From positions 1-47,386 of the forward strand of contig JAAFHV010000041.1 in the NCBI GenBank assembly GCA_013297655.1: a DNA stretch of 47,386 nucleotides, given 5' to 3'. The position numbers were made by a program, and so were the translations under genes. Source of the stretch: Myxococcales bacterium (GTDB taxonomy: Bacteria > Myxococcota_A > Polyangia > Polyangiales > Polyangiaceae). Each line of letters starts with the position of its first letter. Positions within the stretch are counted from its first letter, which is position 1. Of this stretch, positions 41,060 through 47,386 are shown one piece after another. Under the pieces are notes generated by a model. The model made no database searches and was not told where the DNA came from. It saw nothing but the letters and a program-made list of their open reading frames with translations.

Positions 41060-42051
41060 GGCGACACCTCGAGGACGCTCTTCGCGTTCTTGGACTGGAA
41101 TTTTTGTTCGGTGACGGCGAACACCGTCTTTTCGTCTTGGGCGTTCGCGGCGACGAGGACCTCGAAGCCGTCCCGGAAGTAGACGCGCAAGGTGTGCGTG
41201 CTCGAAGGCGGCGTGAGCCGCGTGAACCCTGCTTTTTTCAGCGTCTCGTCGTAGTGGGCAATCACGGCGGGCACCTTGGCGTCGCTCGTGAACACGTTGG
41301 TCGACTGCGAAGCGCCCTCGATTTCGGCAGTGAGGATCCGTGTCGCTCCCGCCGGACGCGGCACGGTGCCATCGTGGCCATGCGTCTCTCCGCCGGTGGT
41401 GATCGCGGCGAGGCTGAAGTGCTCGTCGGTCGACGCGCGCGTGACATGCGTTTTCCCGTTGGCGCCGCGCTTCGCGTAGACGTAGCTCAGCTTGCCGAGG
41501 TCCCCCAGGTCCTGCGAGCTCGCGAACGCGGAGAGGGACTCCACCGTGCCGCGCGGGTGCTTCGGATCTTGGGTGAAGCACATGACGACGCCGTCTTTTT
41601 CGGTGCCGTTGCGCACGATCCCGTGGGTGAACGAGCCCTCGATCGAATAGGCCTTTCCGCCCTTCAAGGTTCCCTTCTTCGGCATCGCCTCGAAGAGGCC
41701 GGCGAACGCCCCCGGGCTCTCCGCGCAAGCCTTCTCCGCGTCGTCCAGCACGGCGGCGACGGGCGCGTCTTCGACGCTCTCTCCGAGGTGAAAACGCTGT
41801 CCGTTGAGGCTCGCGGTGTATCCCCCCCGAAGGTCGGTCGTGGTCTGGGAGAGCTCACGCCCCATCGACAGCGCGGCGCTGCCGACGTCGGCGCGGGCCT
41901 TGTGTGCGGCGGCCATTCCGAGGCCGGCGGTGACGAGTCCGGCATACCCGACGACGCGGAGGGCCCCCGCGAAGCGAGAGGACGTCTTGCCCGTCGTGGG
42001 GCATGTGCGGCGGGTGGCCTTCCAGGCGAGATAAAGAAGAATCGGGTTCAT
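41056..42051 (-). CDS. single-pass exported hypothetical protein, coupled to the pseudopilin gene
   Basis: 331 residues from an ATG after AGGAGA. A hydrophobic segment at ~28-50 (FAGALRVVGYAGLVTAGLGMAAA) acts as signal anchor. Then a secreted domain of ~270 residues of mixed alpha/beta type (RGGYTASLNGQRFHLGESV, SLAAITTGGETHGHDGT, FTRLTPPSSTHTLRVYFRDGF). No family is recognised. It starts 31 bases after the TadE-like gene and overlaps the next gene by four bases, so these three genes form a coupled unit; a role in pilus assembly or pilus-associated secretion is inferred from context only. Confidence 0.75.
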   Translation of the reverse strand: MNPILLYLAWKATRRTCPTTGKTSSRFAGALRVVGYAGLVTAGLGMAAAHKARADVGSAALSMGRELSQTTTDLRGGYTASLNGQRFHLGESVEDAPVAAVLDDAEKACAESPGAFAGLFEAMPKKGTLKGGKAYSIEGSFTHGIVRNGTEKDGVVMCFTQDPKHPRGTVESLSAFASSQDLGDLGKLSYVYAKRGANGKTHVTRASTDEHFSLAAITTGGETHGHDGTVPRPAGATRILTAEIEGASQSTNVFTSDAKVPAVIAHYDETLKKAGFTRLTPPSSTHTLRVYFRDGFEVLVAANAQDEKTVFAVTEQKFQSKNAKSVLEVSP

Positions 42052-42082
42052 GGCTTTTCTCCTGAGCGCGCAGCTCTTCGGG

Positions 42083-42721
42083 TCAGTCTTTCGTGCGGAA
42101 GTCCGAGCGGCCGCCCTCGGTTCTTCCCTCGGTCCCGGCAGCTTTTGTCACCTCCGAGCCCACGGTCTTCGCCATCGAGCCGAGGTCTCCGTCCATCGGC
42201 GGCTCGTTGCACAGCGTGGTCGAGCGCGCGCCGCGAACGCGGAGAGAGAGCCCCTTTCCGCCCGAGGATTTGCTCGGAAACGGATTGGCGATGAGCTTGT
42301 CGGCGTAGGTCGCGTCGGCGAATCCGGACTGCCCACGAACGGCAGGAGAGGTCTTGGACATTTGCTCTTGGAGCGCGTCGGACTTCGGGTTTCCGGACAC
42401 GTGCGCGGGGTGCGCGAGGGTGGTGTCCTTCTTCGTCACGTCGCCGCGCGTGGAAGGCGCTCCGAGCCCGCTCGCGGAGGGGGTGCCCTCGCAGTCGTGC
42501 GACGCGTAGTCGAGCGCGGCGCTGCGGATGCTCTGGTTCGACTCGAGCTTCGTCTGATAGCCGCGGAACATCATCGTCCCGAGTCCGAGGAAACAGACGA
42601 GCACCGGGATGACGAGCCCCGCCTCCACCATCGCGGCGCCGCGCGAGCGACGAAGGCGCGGACGGAGGAGCGTGACCAGACCGAGGGCCTCGAGAGAGGG
42701 GGGTGAGGGAGGGTTCTTCAT
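42083..42721 (-). CDS. TadE-like pseudopilin
   Basis: 212 residues. A basic, Pro-rich leader of ~28 residues ends in the prepilin site G|AAMVE, with Glu at mature position 5 as the consensus demands, then a hydrophobic helix (LVIPVLVCFLGLGTMMF). The rest is a secreted, Gly/Ser-rich domain of ~150 residues with a pair of Cys. TadE/F-type pseudopilins are minor subunits that help assemble Flp pili. The peptidase that should cleave it is encoded at 44738-45295. The SD is unusually the leader box itself (GAGAGGGG, 4 bases before the ATG). Confidence 0.85.
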   Translation of the reverse strand: MKNPPSPPSLEALGLVTLLRPRLRRSRGAAMVEAGLVIPVLVCFLGLGTMMFRGYQTKLESNQSIRSAALDYASHDCEGTPSASGLGAPSTRGDVTKKDTTLAHPAHVSGNPKSDALQEQMSKTSPAVRGQSGFADATYADKLIANPFPSKSSGGKGLSLRVRGARSTTLCNEPPMDGDLGSMAKTVGSEVTKAAGTEGRTEGGRSDFRTKD

Positions 42722-42723
42722 GA

Positions 42724-42741
42724 CGCCCCTCTCTCGGTCGG
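42724..42741 (-). promoter_or_regulatory. shared leader box, copy 1 (TadE-like gene)
   Basis: Plus-strand CGCCCCTCTCTCGGTCGG, read as CCGACCGAGAGAGGGGCG on the transcript. It is identical to the copy at 45679-45696, and its AGGGG can serve as SD for the TadE-like gene. Confidence 0.7.
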
Positions 42742-42789
42742 GCCCCGGGATTCGTTGCGGCCGCGCGCGCTTTTCTTGTTCGAAAGCGC

Positions 42790-42823
42790 AAGGGCCCGAT
42801 TTCCCGAAAGAAATCGAGCCCTT
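42790..42823 (-). terminator. hairpin after the TadG-like gene
   Basis: AAGGGC and CGATTTC (42790-42803) pair with GAAATCG and GCCCTT (42810-42823), with one internal mismatch and a six-base loop. It lies 21 bases after the TadG-like stop in the minus direction; a short T-rich stretch (GCGCTTTCG) follows. Confidence 0.6.
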
Positions 42824-42844
42824 CTATCCGTCGCCGGAGCGCCG

Positions 42845-44251
42845 TCAGTGCAGGATGTGGTTCGCCCCCTGCCCCGAGATGCCCTCGATGAGCTCCGCGC
42901 CTCCCTCGCGGACGGCGTCGCGGCTCGGGGGATGTCCGCCCGAAGAGGCGAAGCGGGTGTGGTTCTTCTCCGCGAGACCGAGGGCGTCGCGCAGGCTGAA
43001 GGGTCCGAGCTTCGGGAGCGCCACCGGACGAAGGCGGGCGCGCCACTTCATGTTGAACGTCGCGTGGCTGTCTTCCTCGACGTCGCCGTTGCAGCTATCG
43101 CCCGCCCACTTTCCGCCGCACGCGTAGAAGAACTCGGCCTGCGCGAAGAAGGGGAAAAACTTCGGTTTGTCGCCCGTCTTCTCGAGCGCGTCGGCCTTCG
43201 GCAGCCCGCGTTTGGTGCCCTCGCCGAGCGCGACCTTGGCCGAAGATTGGCCGTCGTCGTAGTCGCCCGGGAACGAGAGGTCCCACACCTGCATGTACGC
43301 GGAGCCGTTCTTGGCGGGCTTGTACATGCGCTTCCAGCCGAGCATCTTCGTCTCCCAGGGGAAGCCGCTGCAGTAGCTGCCCGCCTCGGTGAAGGCGCCC
43401 GCGACCCACGAGAGCACGTCGCCGAGGAAGCCCGGAAAGTAGTTGGTCACGCTGTCGGCGGCGAGCTCGCACAGCTTCGCGTTTTCGACGTTGACGAGCG
43501 GGAGGCCGAGCTTGGTCTCGTCGTCCTTTTCCGCGTCGCTCGCCCCGGCTTGGCGGTCGGTTCCGCGACCGGCTGATTGCGCTTCGCACGCGCTGCCGCC
43601 GGTCGAATCTCCGGTGCCATCGAACATCGAGTCCAACGGGACGTCGAACGCGAGGCCCGGCACGTGGGAGGGCCCGAGAGCCATCGCGGACGCGTCGTAC
43701 CCAGACCCCACGTTCGCGGCCATCGCCGACCCGATCCATGGGTATCCGAGCGAAGCGGCGGTCTCGATCCCGGAGAGTACCGGAAGCACCGGCGTGATCA
43801 CGGCGCGCTCGTAGGCGTTCCGAGCGTTTACGAGCGAGGTGTACGCGTTGCATGCGACGGCGAAGAGCGGGGTACAAACCAACGTGGTCACGAAGAACGC
43901 GGCGCACGCGCCCAGGATGCCCATCGCGATGACGAGCAAATCGCGGAGCACGCTCATGACGATCCAGAGGAGCGCCAAGACACGCATCAGCACGTTGATC
44001 GCGGCGACGAGGTTCATCCCCCGTGCGTGCACGACCGCCGCCGCGTAGACCTCGTGGTCGGCCGCTTCTTGCATGCGTTGGCGGTAGACCACCGCGTCGC
44101 CGAGGCCCTTCATCGACCACATGCCCGCGATGAGCAGGAGCGCGAAGAAGAGGCCCATCACCATCACCGCGCCGTGCTCGTCGTGACGAAGGGCGCGCAC
44201 GTTGGGGCTCTTTTCTTGGCGCAGGCCCTCGGCGCAGATCATGGTTTTCAT
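42845..44251 (-). CDS. TadG-like pilus assembly protein
   Basis: 468 residues from the ATG at 44249-44251, after AAGGA. A leader of ~27 residues precedes a prepilin-like junction HGAVMV followed by a hydrophobic helix (GLFFALLLIAGMWSM). The expected Glu5 is Met here, so processing may be weak or absent. Further hydrophobic segments occur around 80-130 (VLALLWIVMSVLRDLLVIAMG, CAAFFVTTLVCTPLFAVAC), more than a normal TadG. The C-terminal 300 residues form an exported domain with Cys pairs. TadG-type proteins anchor Flp pilus assembly in the envelope. It lies 13 bases downstream of a TadE-like gene in the peptidase operon. Confidence 0.78.
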   Translation of the reverse strand: MKTMICAEGLRQEKSPNVRALRHDEHGAVMVMGLFFALLLIAGMWSMKGLGDAVVYRQRMQEAADHEVYAAAVVHARGMNLVAAINVLMRVLALLWIVMSVLRDLLVIAMGILGACAAFFVTTLVCTPLFAVACNAYTSLVNARNAYERAVITPVLPVLSGIETAASLGYPWIGSAMAANVGSGYDASAMALGPSHVPGLAFDVPLDSMFDGTGDSTGGSACEAQSAGRGTDRQAGASDAEKDDETKLGLPLVNVENAKLCELAADSVTNYFPGFLGDVLSWVAGAFTEAGSYCSGFPWETKMLGWKRMYKPAKNGSAYMQVWDLSFPGDYDDGQSSAKVALGEGTKRGLPKADALEKTGDKPKFFPFFAQAEFFYACGGKWAGDSCNGDVEEDSHATFNMKWRARLRPVALPKLGPFSLRDALGLAEKNHTRFASSGGHPPSRDAVREGGAELIEGISGQGANHILH

Positions 44252-44264
44252 TGGAGTATTCCTT

Positions 44265-44741
44265 TTATTCTTCCGCGTAGAGGGCGCCCTGATGGGGCAT
44301 CGTGGCTTCGGCTTCGAGGAGCTTTTGTGGGCCCTTGCAGATCACGCGGCCCATCATCGGGACGGCGCACGCGACCTTCGCGGACACCTTCACGCGGACG
44401 GGACCGCTCGGATCGAGGAGGCTCGAGGTGTCGCTCACCTCCACGTGCACGTCGGTGATCGACTTCGACTCCAAGAACGGGAGGAGCGCTTGGTTCACCG
44501 CCCGCTCCGGCATGTCGTTCTCGCGACGGGGGACGCCGGGATTGTTGCCGTGCGTGTTCGAGGTGACCGCGGCGGTGCGCGCGCCGCAGACCGCGGCGTT
44601 CGTGAGCATGAGCTTCGCCGTCTCGAGGCGCGTGACTTGGTAGAGCGAGAAGAACGTGCCGAGGAGGGGCACGACCGCGATGACGAACTCCGCCATCACC
44701 GCGCCGCGCACGTTCTTGCGCGACCTTCGGCGGGCGCTCAC
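44265..44741 (-). CDS. second TadE-like pseudopilin
   Basis: 158 residues from a GTG at 44739-44741 that overlaps the peptidase stop (GTGA). A short basic leader (SARRRSRKN) ends in VRG|AVMAE, the ideal prepilin processing site with Glu at position 5, followed by the hydrophobic helix FVIAVVPLLGTFFSLY. The remaining ~110 residues are a secreted alpha/beta domain with Cys pairs (AVCGART, KVACAVP, VICKGP). It is a minor pilin candidate, and the translational overlap with the peptidase gene suggests they are produced together. Confidence 0.85.
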   Translation of the reverse strand: MSARRRSRKNVRGAVMAEFVIAVVPLLGTFFSLYQVTRLETAKLMLTNAAVCGARTAAVTSNTHGNNPGVPRRENDMPERAVNQALLPFLESKSITDVHVEVSDTSSLLDPSGPVRVKVSAKVACAVPMMGRVICKGPQKLLEAEATMPHQGALYAEE

Positions 44742-45295
44742 GACGCACCGCCGAGAGAGTCGGTCGCGTGGAGGACGAGGGTCACCACCGTGGCGGCGAG
44801 GATCGCGGGGCCCATCTTGAGCCACGTCATCGTCTCGGCGGCCACCTCGCGACGCGCAGAGGCGGGGCGCACGCTGTTCATCGCGAGCGTGCTCACGTTC
44901 TTGAGCGTCGAGAGCAGCTTGCCCTGGTAAATCAGGCTCACCGGCGCGATCAAGATCGCCGCGACGAACGCCCAGGTGAGGATCTCGAGACCGAGCGCGG
45001 GCTGCGCGAGCGCACCGAGAGCGGCGAAGAGCTTCACGTCCCCGGCGCCGATCGCGGACTTTCGATAGAGGGTCGCCGGCACCATCGCCGCGACGACCGC
45101 GCCGACGACGGAGAACGCGCCTTCGAGGACCGCGTCGTCGTGGGAGAGGCCGAGCTTCTGCGCGTAGGCGAAGCGGGCGATCGGCGCGAGCGCGAGCACC
45201 GGGAGGGTGAGCGCGTTCGGGATTTTTCCGGTCTTGAGGTCGGTCGCGCAGGCAGCAGCGGCCACACCGGCCGCGACGTAGAGAAAGGGGTCCAT
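44738..45295 (-). CDS. cpaA: prepilin peptidase, CpaA/TadV type
   Basis: 185 residues, typical for the compact A24 family. About five to six transmembrane helices. Active-site aspartates are Asp19 (CATDLKTGKIPN) and Asp86 in the GAGD motif (AIGAGDVKLF), both intact. It cleaves the leader of Flp-type prepilins at G|xxxxE. Matching substrates lie on both sides: two Flp-like pilins upstream and TadE-like proteins downstream. The gene follows a leader box and GGAGG SD, and it starts an operon of three genes. Confidence 0.95.
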   Translation of the reverse strand: MDPFLYVAAGVAAAACATDLKTGKIPNALTLPVLALAPIARFAYAQKLGLSHDDAVLEGAFSVVGAVVAAMVPATLYRKSAIGAGDVKLFAALGALAQPALGLEILTWAFVAAILIAPVSLIYQGKLLSTLKNVSTLAMNSVRPASARREVAAETMTWLKMGPAILAATVVTLVLHATDSLGGAS

Positions 45296-45325
45296 GGCAT
45301 CCTCCGAGGGTTCGTTCGTTCCGTT

Positions 45326-45339
45326 CGCCCCTCTCTCGG
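45326..45339 (-). promoter_or_regulatory. shared leader box, copy 2 (peptidase gene)
   Basis: CGCCCCTCTCTCGG on the plus strand, 31 bases before the peptidase ATG. Here the SD is a separate GGAGG nearer the start. Confidence 0.65.
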
Positions 45340-45440
45340 CAGCGCCACCGCGGTCGTTGCGTCGCGGACGATCTTTTTTCTGGCCGTTGGCTCATGTCGC
45401 TCGCAGGCCGTGTCGGCGCGTGTCTGGCGCGCAAACGCCG

Positions 45441-45471
45441 AAGCGCCGACTCCCTCGCGGGGCCGGCGCTT
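45441..45471 (-). terminator. hairpin after the Flp pilin gene
   Basis: AAGCGCCG (45441-45448) pairs with CGGCGCTT (45464-45471), 25 bases beyond the Flp pilin stop in the minus direction. The sequence after it is only weakly T-rich. Confidence 0.55.
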
Positions 45472-45495
45472 GCTCGGAGCGTTTCGCTCGGCGCA

Positions 45496-45663
45496 TCAGA
45501 AGTGTTGGGTGGCGGCCTCCGTCGACGCGCGGACCTTCTCGCCGAGGGTCTTCATGCCCACCGCGCCGAGGATGAGGACCGCGACGAGCAGCAACGCATA
45601 TTCCACCATCGCCGCACCGCGCACGCTCGACATCGCGACGACCATCTTCTTGTTCTTCTTCAT
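45496..45663 (-). CDS. flp: Flp-type pilin (55 aa)
   Basis: 55 residues, below common ORF size cut-offs. Leader MKKNKKMVVAMSSVRG ends at Gly16, then AAMVEYALLLVAVLILGA: the ideal Flp site with Glu5-Tyr6 of the mature chain and a hydrophobic helix. The mature pilin would be about 39 residues, normal for Flp. It is the best candidate for the main subunit. It is bounded by a leader box upstream and a hairpin downstream, so it is probably transcribed alone, as expected for a highly expressed major pilin. Confidence 0.9.
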   Translation of the reverse strand: MKKNKKMVVAMSSVRGAAMVEYALLLVAVLILGAVGMKTLGEKVRASTEAATQHF

Positions 45664-45678
45664 GACCCACCTACCTTT

Positions 45679-45696
45679 CGCCCCTCTCTCGGTCGG
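45679..45696 (-). promoter_or_regulatory. shared leader box, copy 3 (Flp pilin)
   Basis: CGCCCCTCTCTCGGTCGG on the plus strand, identical to copy 1. It is 16-33 bases before the pilin ATG; the SD is the separate AGGTGG. Confidence 0.7.
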
Positions 45697-45783
45697 CTCC
45701 GCGATCGTGTTGCGTGGCGCGTGTTCTTTTTTCGTCGTCGCTCGTCACGCGCTTTTCCCTCGCCGCGGACGTTCGAAACGAAA

Positions 45784-45815
45784 CGAGCGCCGACCCCTCG
45801 CGGGACCGGCGCTCG
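45784..45815 (-). terminator. strong intrinsic terminator after the second pilin
   Basis: CGAGCGCCG (45784-45792) pairs perfectly with CGGCGCTCG (45807-45815). In the minus direction it is followed by TTTCGTTTCG. The stem is the same family as the hairpin at 45441-45471. Confidence 0.75.
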
Positions 45816-45836
45816 AACACGAAACTTCGTGAGCCC

Positions 45837-46082
45837 TCAGGGGGTGCTGCGGACGACGTGGTCGCGGGTCGTGCGGTAGTCGCGGAAGAGCTTCGCGCCG
45901 GCGAGGCTCACCCCCGCGATCGACGGGACCACCACCGCCGACAACACGAGCGCGTACTCCACCATCGTGGCAGCGCGCCCTCGAAGCCGACGACGCGCGC
46001 TCACGAGCGAGACGGACGAGACGGACGACGACACGGGAACGACAGACGAGGCATCAACTTGGGACGTGGGCCGGGTTTCCAT
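45837..46082 (-). CDS. Flp-like pilin with long leader
   Basis: 81 residues from an ATG after AAGGAG. The leader is long (~37 residues, Ser/Val/Arg-rich) and ends at GRA|ATMVEYALVLSAVVVPSIAG, so position -1 is Ala instead of Gly if Glu is kept at position 5. The hydrophobic helix and EY motif are otherwise Flp-like. It may be a second, lower-abundance pilin. It is flanked by a leader box and a strong terminator. It is the first pilin gene after the tRNA-His gene. Confidence 0.8.
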   Translation of the reverse strand: METRPTSQVDASSVVPVSSSVSSVSLVSARRRLRGRAATMVEYALVLSAVVVPSIAGVSLAGAKLFRDYRTTRDHVVRSTP

Positions 46083-46095
46083 GGGAGCTCTCCTT

Positions 46096-46108
46096 CGCCC
46101 CTCATCGG
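46096..46108 (-). promoter_or_regulatory. shared leader box, copy 4, diverged
   Basis: CGCCCCTCATCGG, 13-25 bases before the long-leader pilin ATG. One TC unit is replaced compared with the other copies. Confidence 0.5.
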
Positions 46109-46167
46109 CAGCGGACGGCCGGTCGTTTCCTCGTGGTCGACAGAAACACGACGCCAGAAAGACGAAA

Positions 46168-46182
46168 CCCCCTCGCCGGGGG
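46168..46182 (-). terminator. tRNA-His terminator
   Basis: In the minus direction CCCCC, loop GGCGA, GGGGG, then TTTCGTCTTTCT. It begins 32 bases after the tRNA 3' end and is likely to end the tRNA transcript. Confidence 0.65.
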
Positions 46183-46214
46183 GGCGAAAGGGCTCGTTTT
46201 TACTCACGTTTCGG

Positions 46215-46287
46215 GGTGACTGACGGGGATTGAACCCGCGACAGCCGGATCCACAATCCGGCGCTCTACCGACTGAGCTACAGTCAC
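46215..46287 (-). tRNA. tRNA-His (GTG)
   Basis: Minus-strand cloverleaf of 73 bases including the discriminator. Acceptor stem GTGACTG (46287-46281) with CAGTCAC (46222-46216), D-arm GCTC...GAGC, anticodon loop TTGTGGA between CCGGA and TCCGG giving anticodon GTG, T-arm GCGGG-TTCAATC-CCCGT. Discriminator is C73 (46215). The 3' CCA is not encoded. The base before position 1 is C rather than the G-1 expected for tRNA-His. Confidence 0.95.
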
Positions 46288-46410
46288 GAAGAGCGCGAAT
46301 CATAGTCGCGTCACCTGGGCGCGCAACCAAATTCGTGCGCGTCGCGTCAGGCCGGGCCGCTGCGCGCGCTCCATGGTGCGGAGGCTCGCGCCTCCGGAGC
46401 GACGCGAGGC

Positions 46411-47386
46411 TCAGAACGGCGTGCCTTTGGCGAAGTCTGCGTCGATCGTGGCGGCGACCTTGCCGACCTCGGTCGCGTTGTCGGTGAGGACGCCGACCTC
46501 GCGGTTCTTGAGGAGCGCGGTCTGGGTGAAGTTCTGCGAGCCGATGTACGCGCGGGTCTTGTCGATCACGATCGCCTTCGCGTGGATGTCCGGGGTGCCC
46601 ACCTTCACGATTGGGATCTGGGCCGCCCGCAGCGCGGCGATGGCGGTGTCTTGGCCGGGCGACGGCTCGCGATCGTTGAGGATGATGCGCACGTTCTTGC
46701 CGGCCCGCTTGGCCGCGACGAGCGCCTCGACGACGAACGTGTCGGCGAGCGACTCGCCCTCGAGATCGACGTCTTTCTTGGCCTGTTGAATGAGGGAGAC
46801 GAGGCGCTTCTGCGGGTCGACCGGGGTCGCGGTGGCGGGGGAGACGACGAGGCGACCGGGGATGTCCTTCGACACGTTCGCGAAGTCGCCCTGGAAGATG
46901 GTCTCGAGCTCCGCGACCTCGTCTTTCCCGGTGATTCGGACGAGGTACTCCCGGTTGTCGATCGGGCTCGTCTGGGTGAGGTTCATCGTCATGATCCAAC
47001 CGGACGTGCCGTCGATCACCATCGTCTTGGCGTGGGTGAACGTGAACGCGGGAGGCGCGTAGACCACCTCGACGGAGCCGGCGCGGAGCTGGTTGTAAGC
47101 GTCGAGGTTGCCGTTGCCGCCGGTGGGAAAATCTTTGTTGAGGACGACCTTCACGTCGCGGCCCGCCTGCTTCGCGGTGCGCAGCGCTGCGATCACGGCG
47201 TCGTTCGTGAGGAGGTACATCTCCATGTGGATGGAGGTCTTCGCGTTGCGGATCGCGTCCAGGATGGAAGCGCCGCGATCGCTCGGCATGACCTGCACCG
47301 TGAGCTCGTTCACGAAGGTGAGCGGGATCGGCTGGACGACCGCGCCGTCGGGGAGGACGAGCGCGGCATCACCTTCGGGCTCGACG
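46411..47386 (-). CDS. phospholipase D-like protein, 5' end cut by the window
   Basis: The frame stays open to the right edge (upstream of the GTG at 47313 it reads in frame as a normal protein), so the N-terminus is missing. Two HKD-type halves are visible: HAKTMVIDGTSGWIMTMN in the first and HAKAIVIDKTRAYIGSQN in the second, both with His, Lys and Asp. The two halves together make one active site. Family members hydrolyse phosphodiesters in lipids or nucleic acids. The cut N-terminus probably contains a signal peptide or anchor, but that is not visible. A GC hairpin without T-run (46379-46396) follows the stop. Confidence 0.88.
   Translation of the reverse strand, partial: VEPEGDAALVLPDGAVVQPIPLTFVNELTVQVMPSDRGASILDAIRNAKTSIHMEMYLLTNDAVIAALRTAKQAGRDVKVVLNKDFPTGGNGNLDAYNQLRAGSVEVVYAPPAFTFTHAKTMVIDGTSGWIMTMNLTQTSPIDNREYLVRITGKDEVAELETIFQGDFANVSKDIPGRLVVSPATATPVDPQKRLVSLIQQAKKDVDLEGESLADTFVVEALVAAKRAGKNVRIILNDREPSPGQDTAIAALRAAQIPIVKVGTPDIHAKAIVIDKTRAYIGSQNFTQTALLKNREVGVLTDNATEVGKVAATIDADFAKGTPF

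Overview
The window is a GC-rich bacterial chromosome segment, about two thirds G+C by eye, with dense genes and GTG and TTG starts beside ATG. The gene content points to Myxococcota, probably the Polyangiales/Sorangium side. The main clues are eukaryotic-type Ser/Thr kinases with FHA domains, TPR/PEGA-like proteins, many lipoproteins with Ala/Pro/Ser-rich linkers, a sensor with the C-terminal domain of the MXAN_5187 family, and conserved myxobacterial-type hypotheticals. This assignment rests on family knowledge; no 16S or marker comparison was possible. Both ends cut through genes (an FHA protein on the left, a phospholipase D-like protein on the right), so this may be a contig or a fragment of one. 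I see no IS element, prophage, CRISPR array, rRNA or plasmid origin.

Layout. 1-7.2 kb: FHA protein, GT-C-like membrane protein, cyclophilin lipoprotein, DUF192 lipoprotein, NTF2-like protein and small membrane proteins. 7.3-13.0 kb: two divergent Ser/Thr kinases. The left one is a kinase-FHA-degenerate GGDEF fusion. The right one leads a translationally coupled three-gene operon (kinase, TPR/PEGA-like protein, lipoprotein). 13.0-20.6 kb: a conserved hypothetical, an LCAD/IVD-type acyl-CoA dehydrogenase, a Cys-rich repeat lipoprotein with an amidase-like domain, alaS and a GT4 glycosyltransferase. 20.6-21.2 kb: a non-coding gap holding a strong long-armed inverted-repeat element. 21.2-27.3 kb: a HEAT-like secreted protein, then a tightly coupled four-gene operon (zinc-ribbon/TerB-like, MoxR ATPase, DUF58, DUF4129-like membrane protein). 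27.3-34.3 kb: a glutamine amidotransferase, a HAD 5'-nucleotidase, truD, exbB-exbD-TonB-like and a family 4 uracil-DNA glycosylase. 34.4-40.3 kb: a lipoprotein with five 33-residue Cys repeats, a 2OG-Fe dioxygenase, a HEAT protein, an MXAN_5187-like sensor and an HDAC-like deacetylase.

40.4-46.3 kb is a compact Tad/Flp-type pilus locus on the minus strand. It has two Flp-like pilins, a CpaA/TadV prepilin peptidase, two TadE-like and one TadG-like pseudopilins, and two coupled downstream genes for secreted or membrane proteins. No TadA ATPase, TadB/C or secretin gene lies in the window. The locus is split into modules: before four transcription blocks there is a copy of the same leader box, and each block is preceded by a terminator-like hairpin. 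It abuts a tRNA-His(GTG) gene that appears to lack the encoded G-1 base. The items most worth following up are this modular pilin locus, the inverted-repeat element at 21.0-21.2 kb, the kinase-FHA-GGDEF-like fusion, the zinc-ribbon/TerB-MoxR-DUF58 operon and the tRNA-His 5' end.
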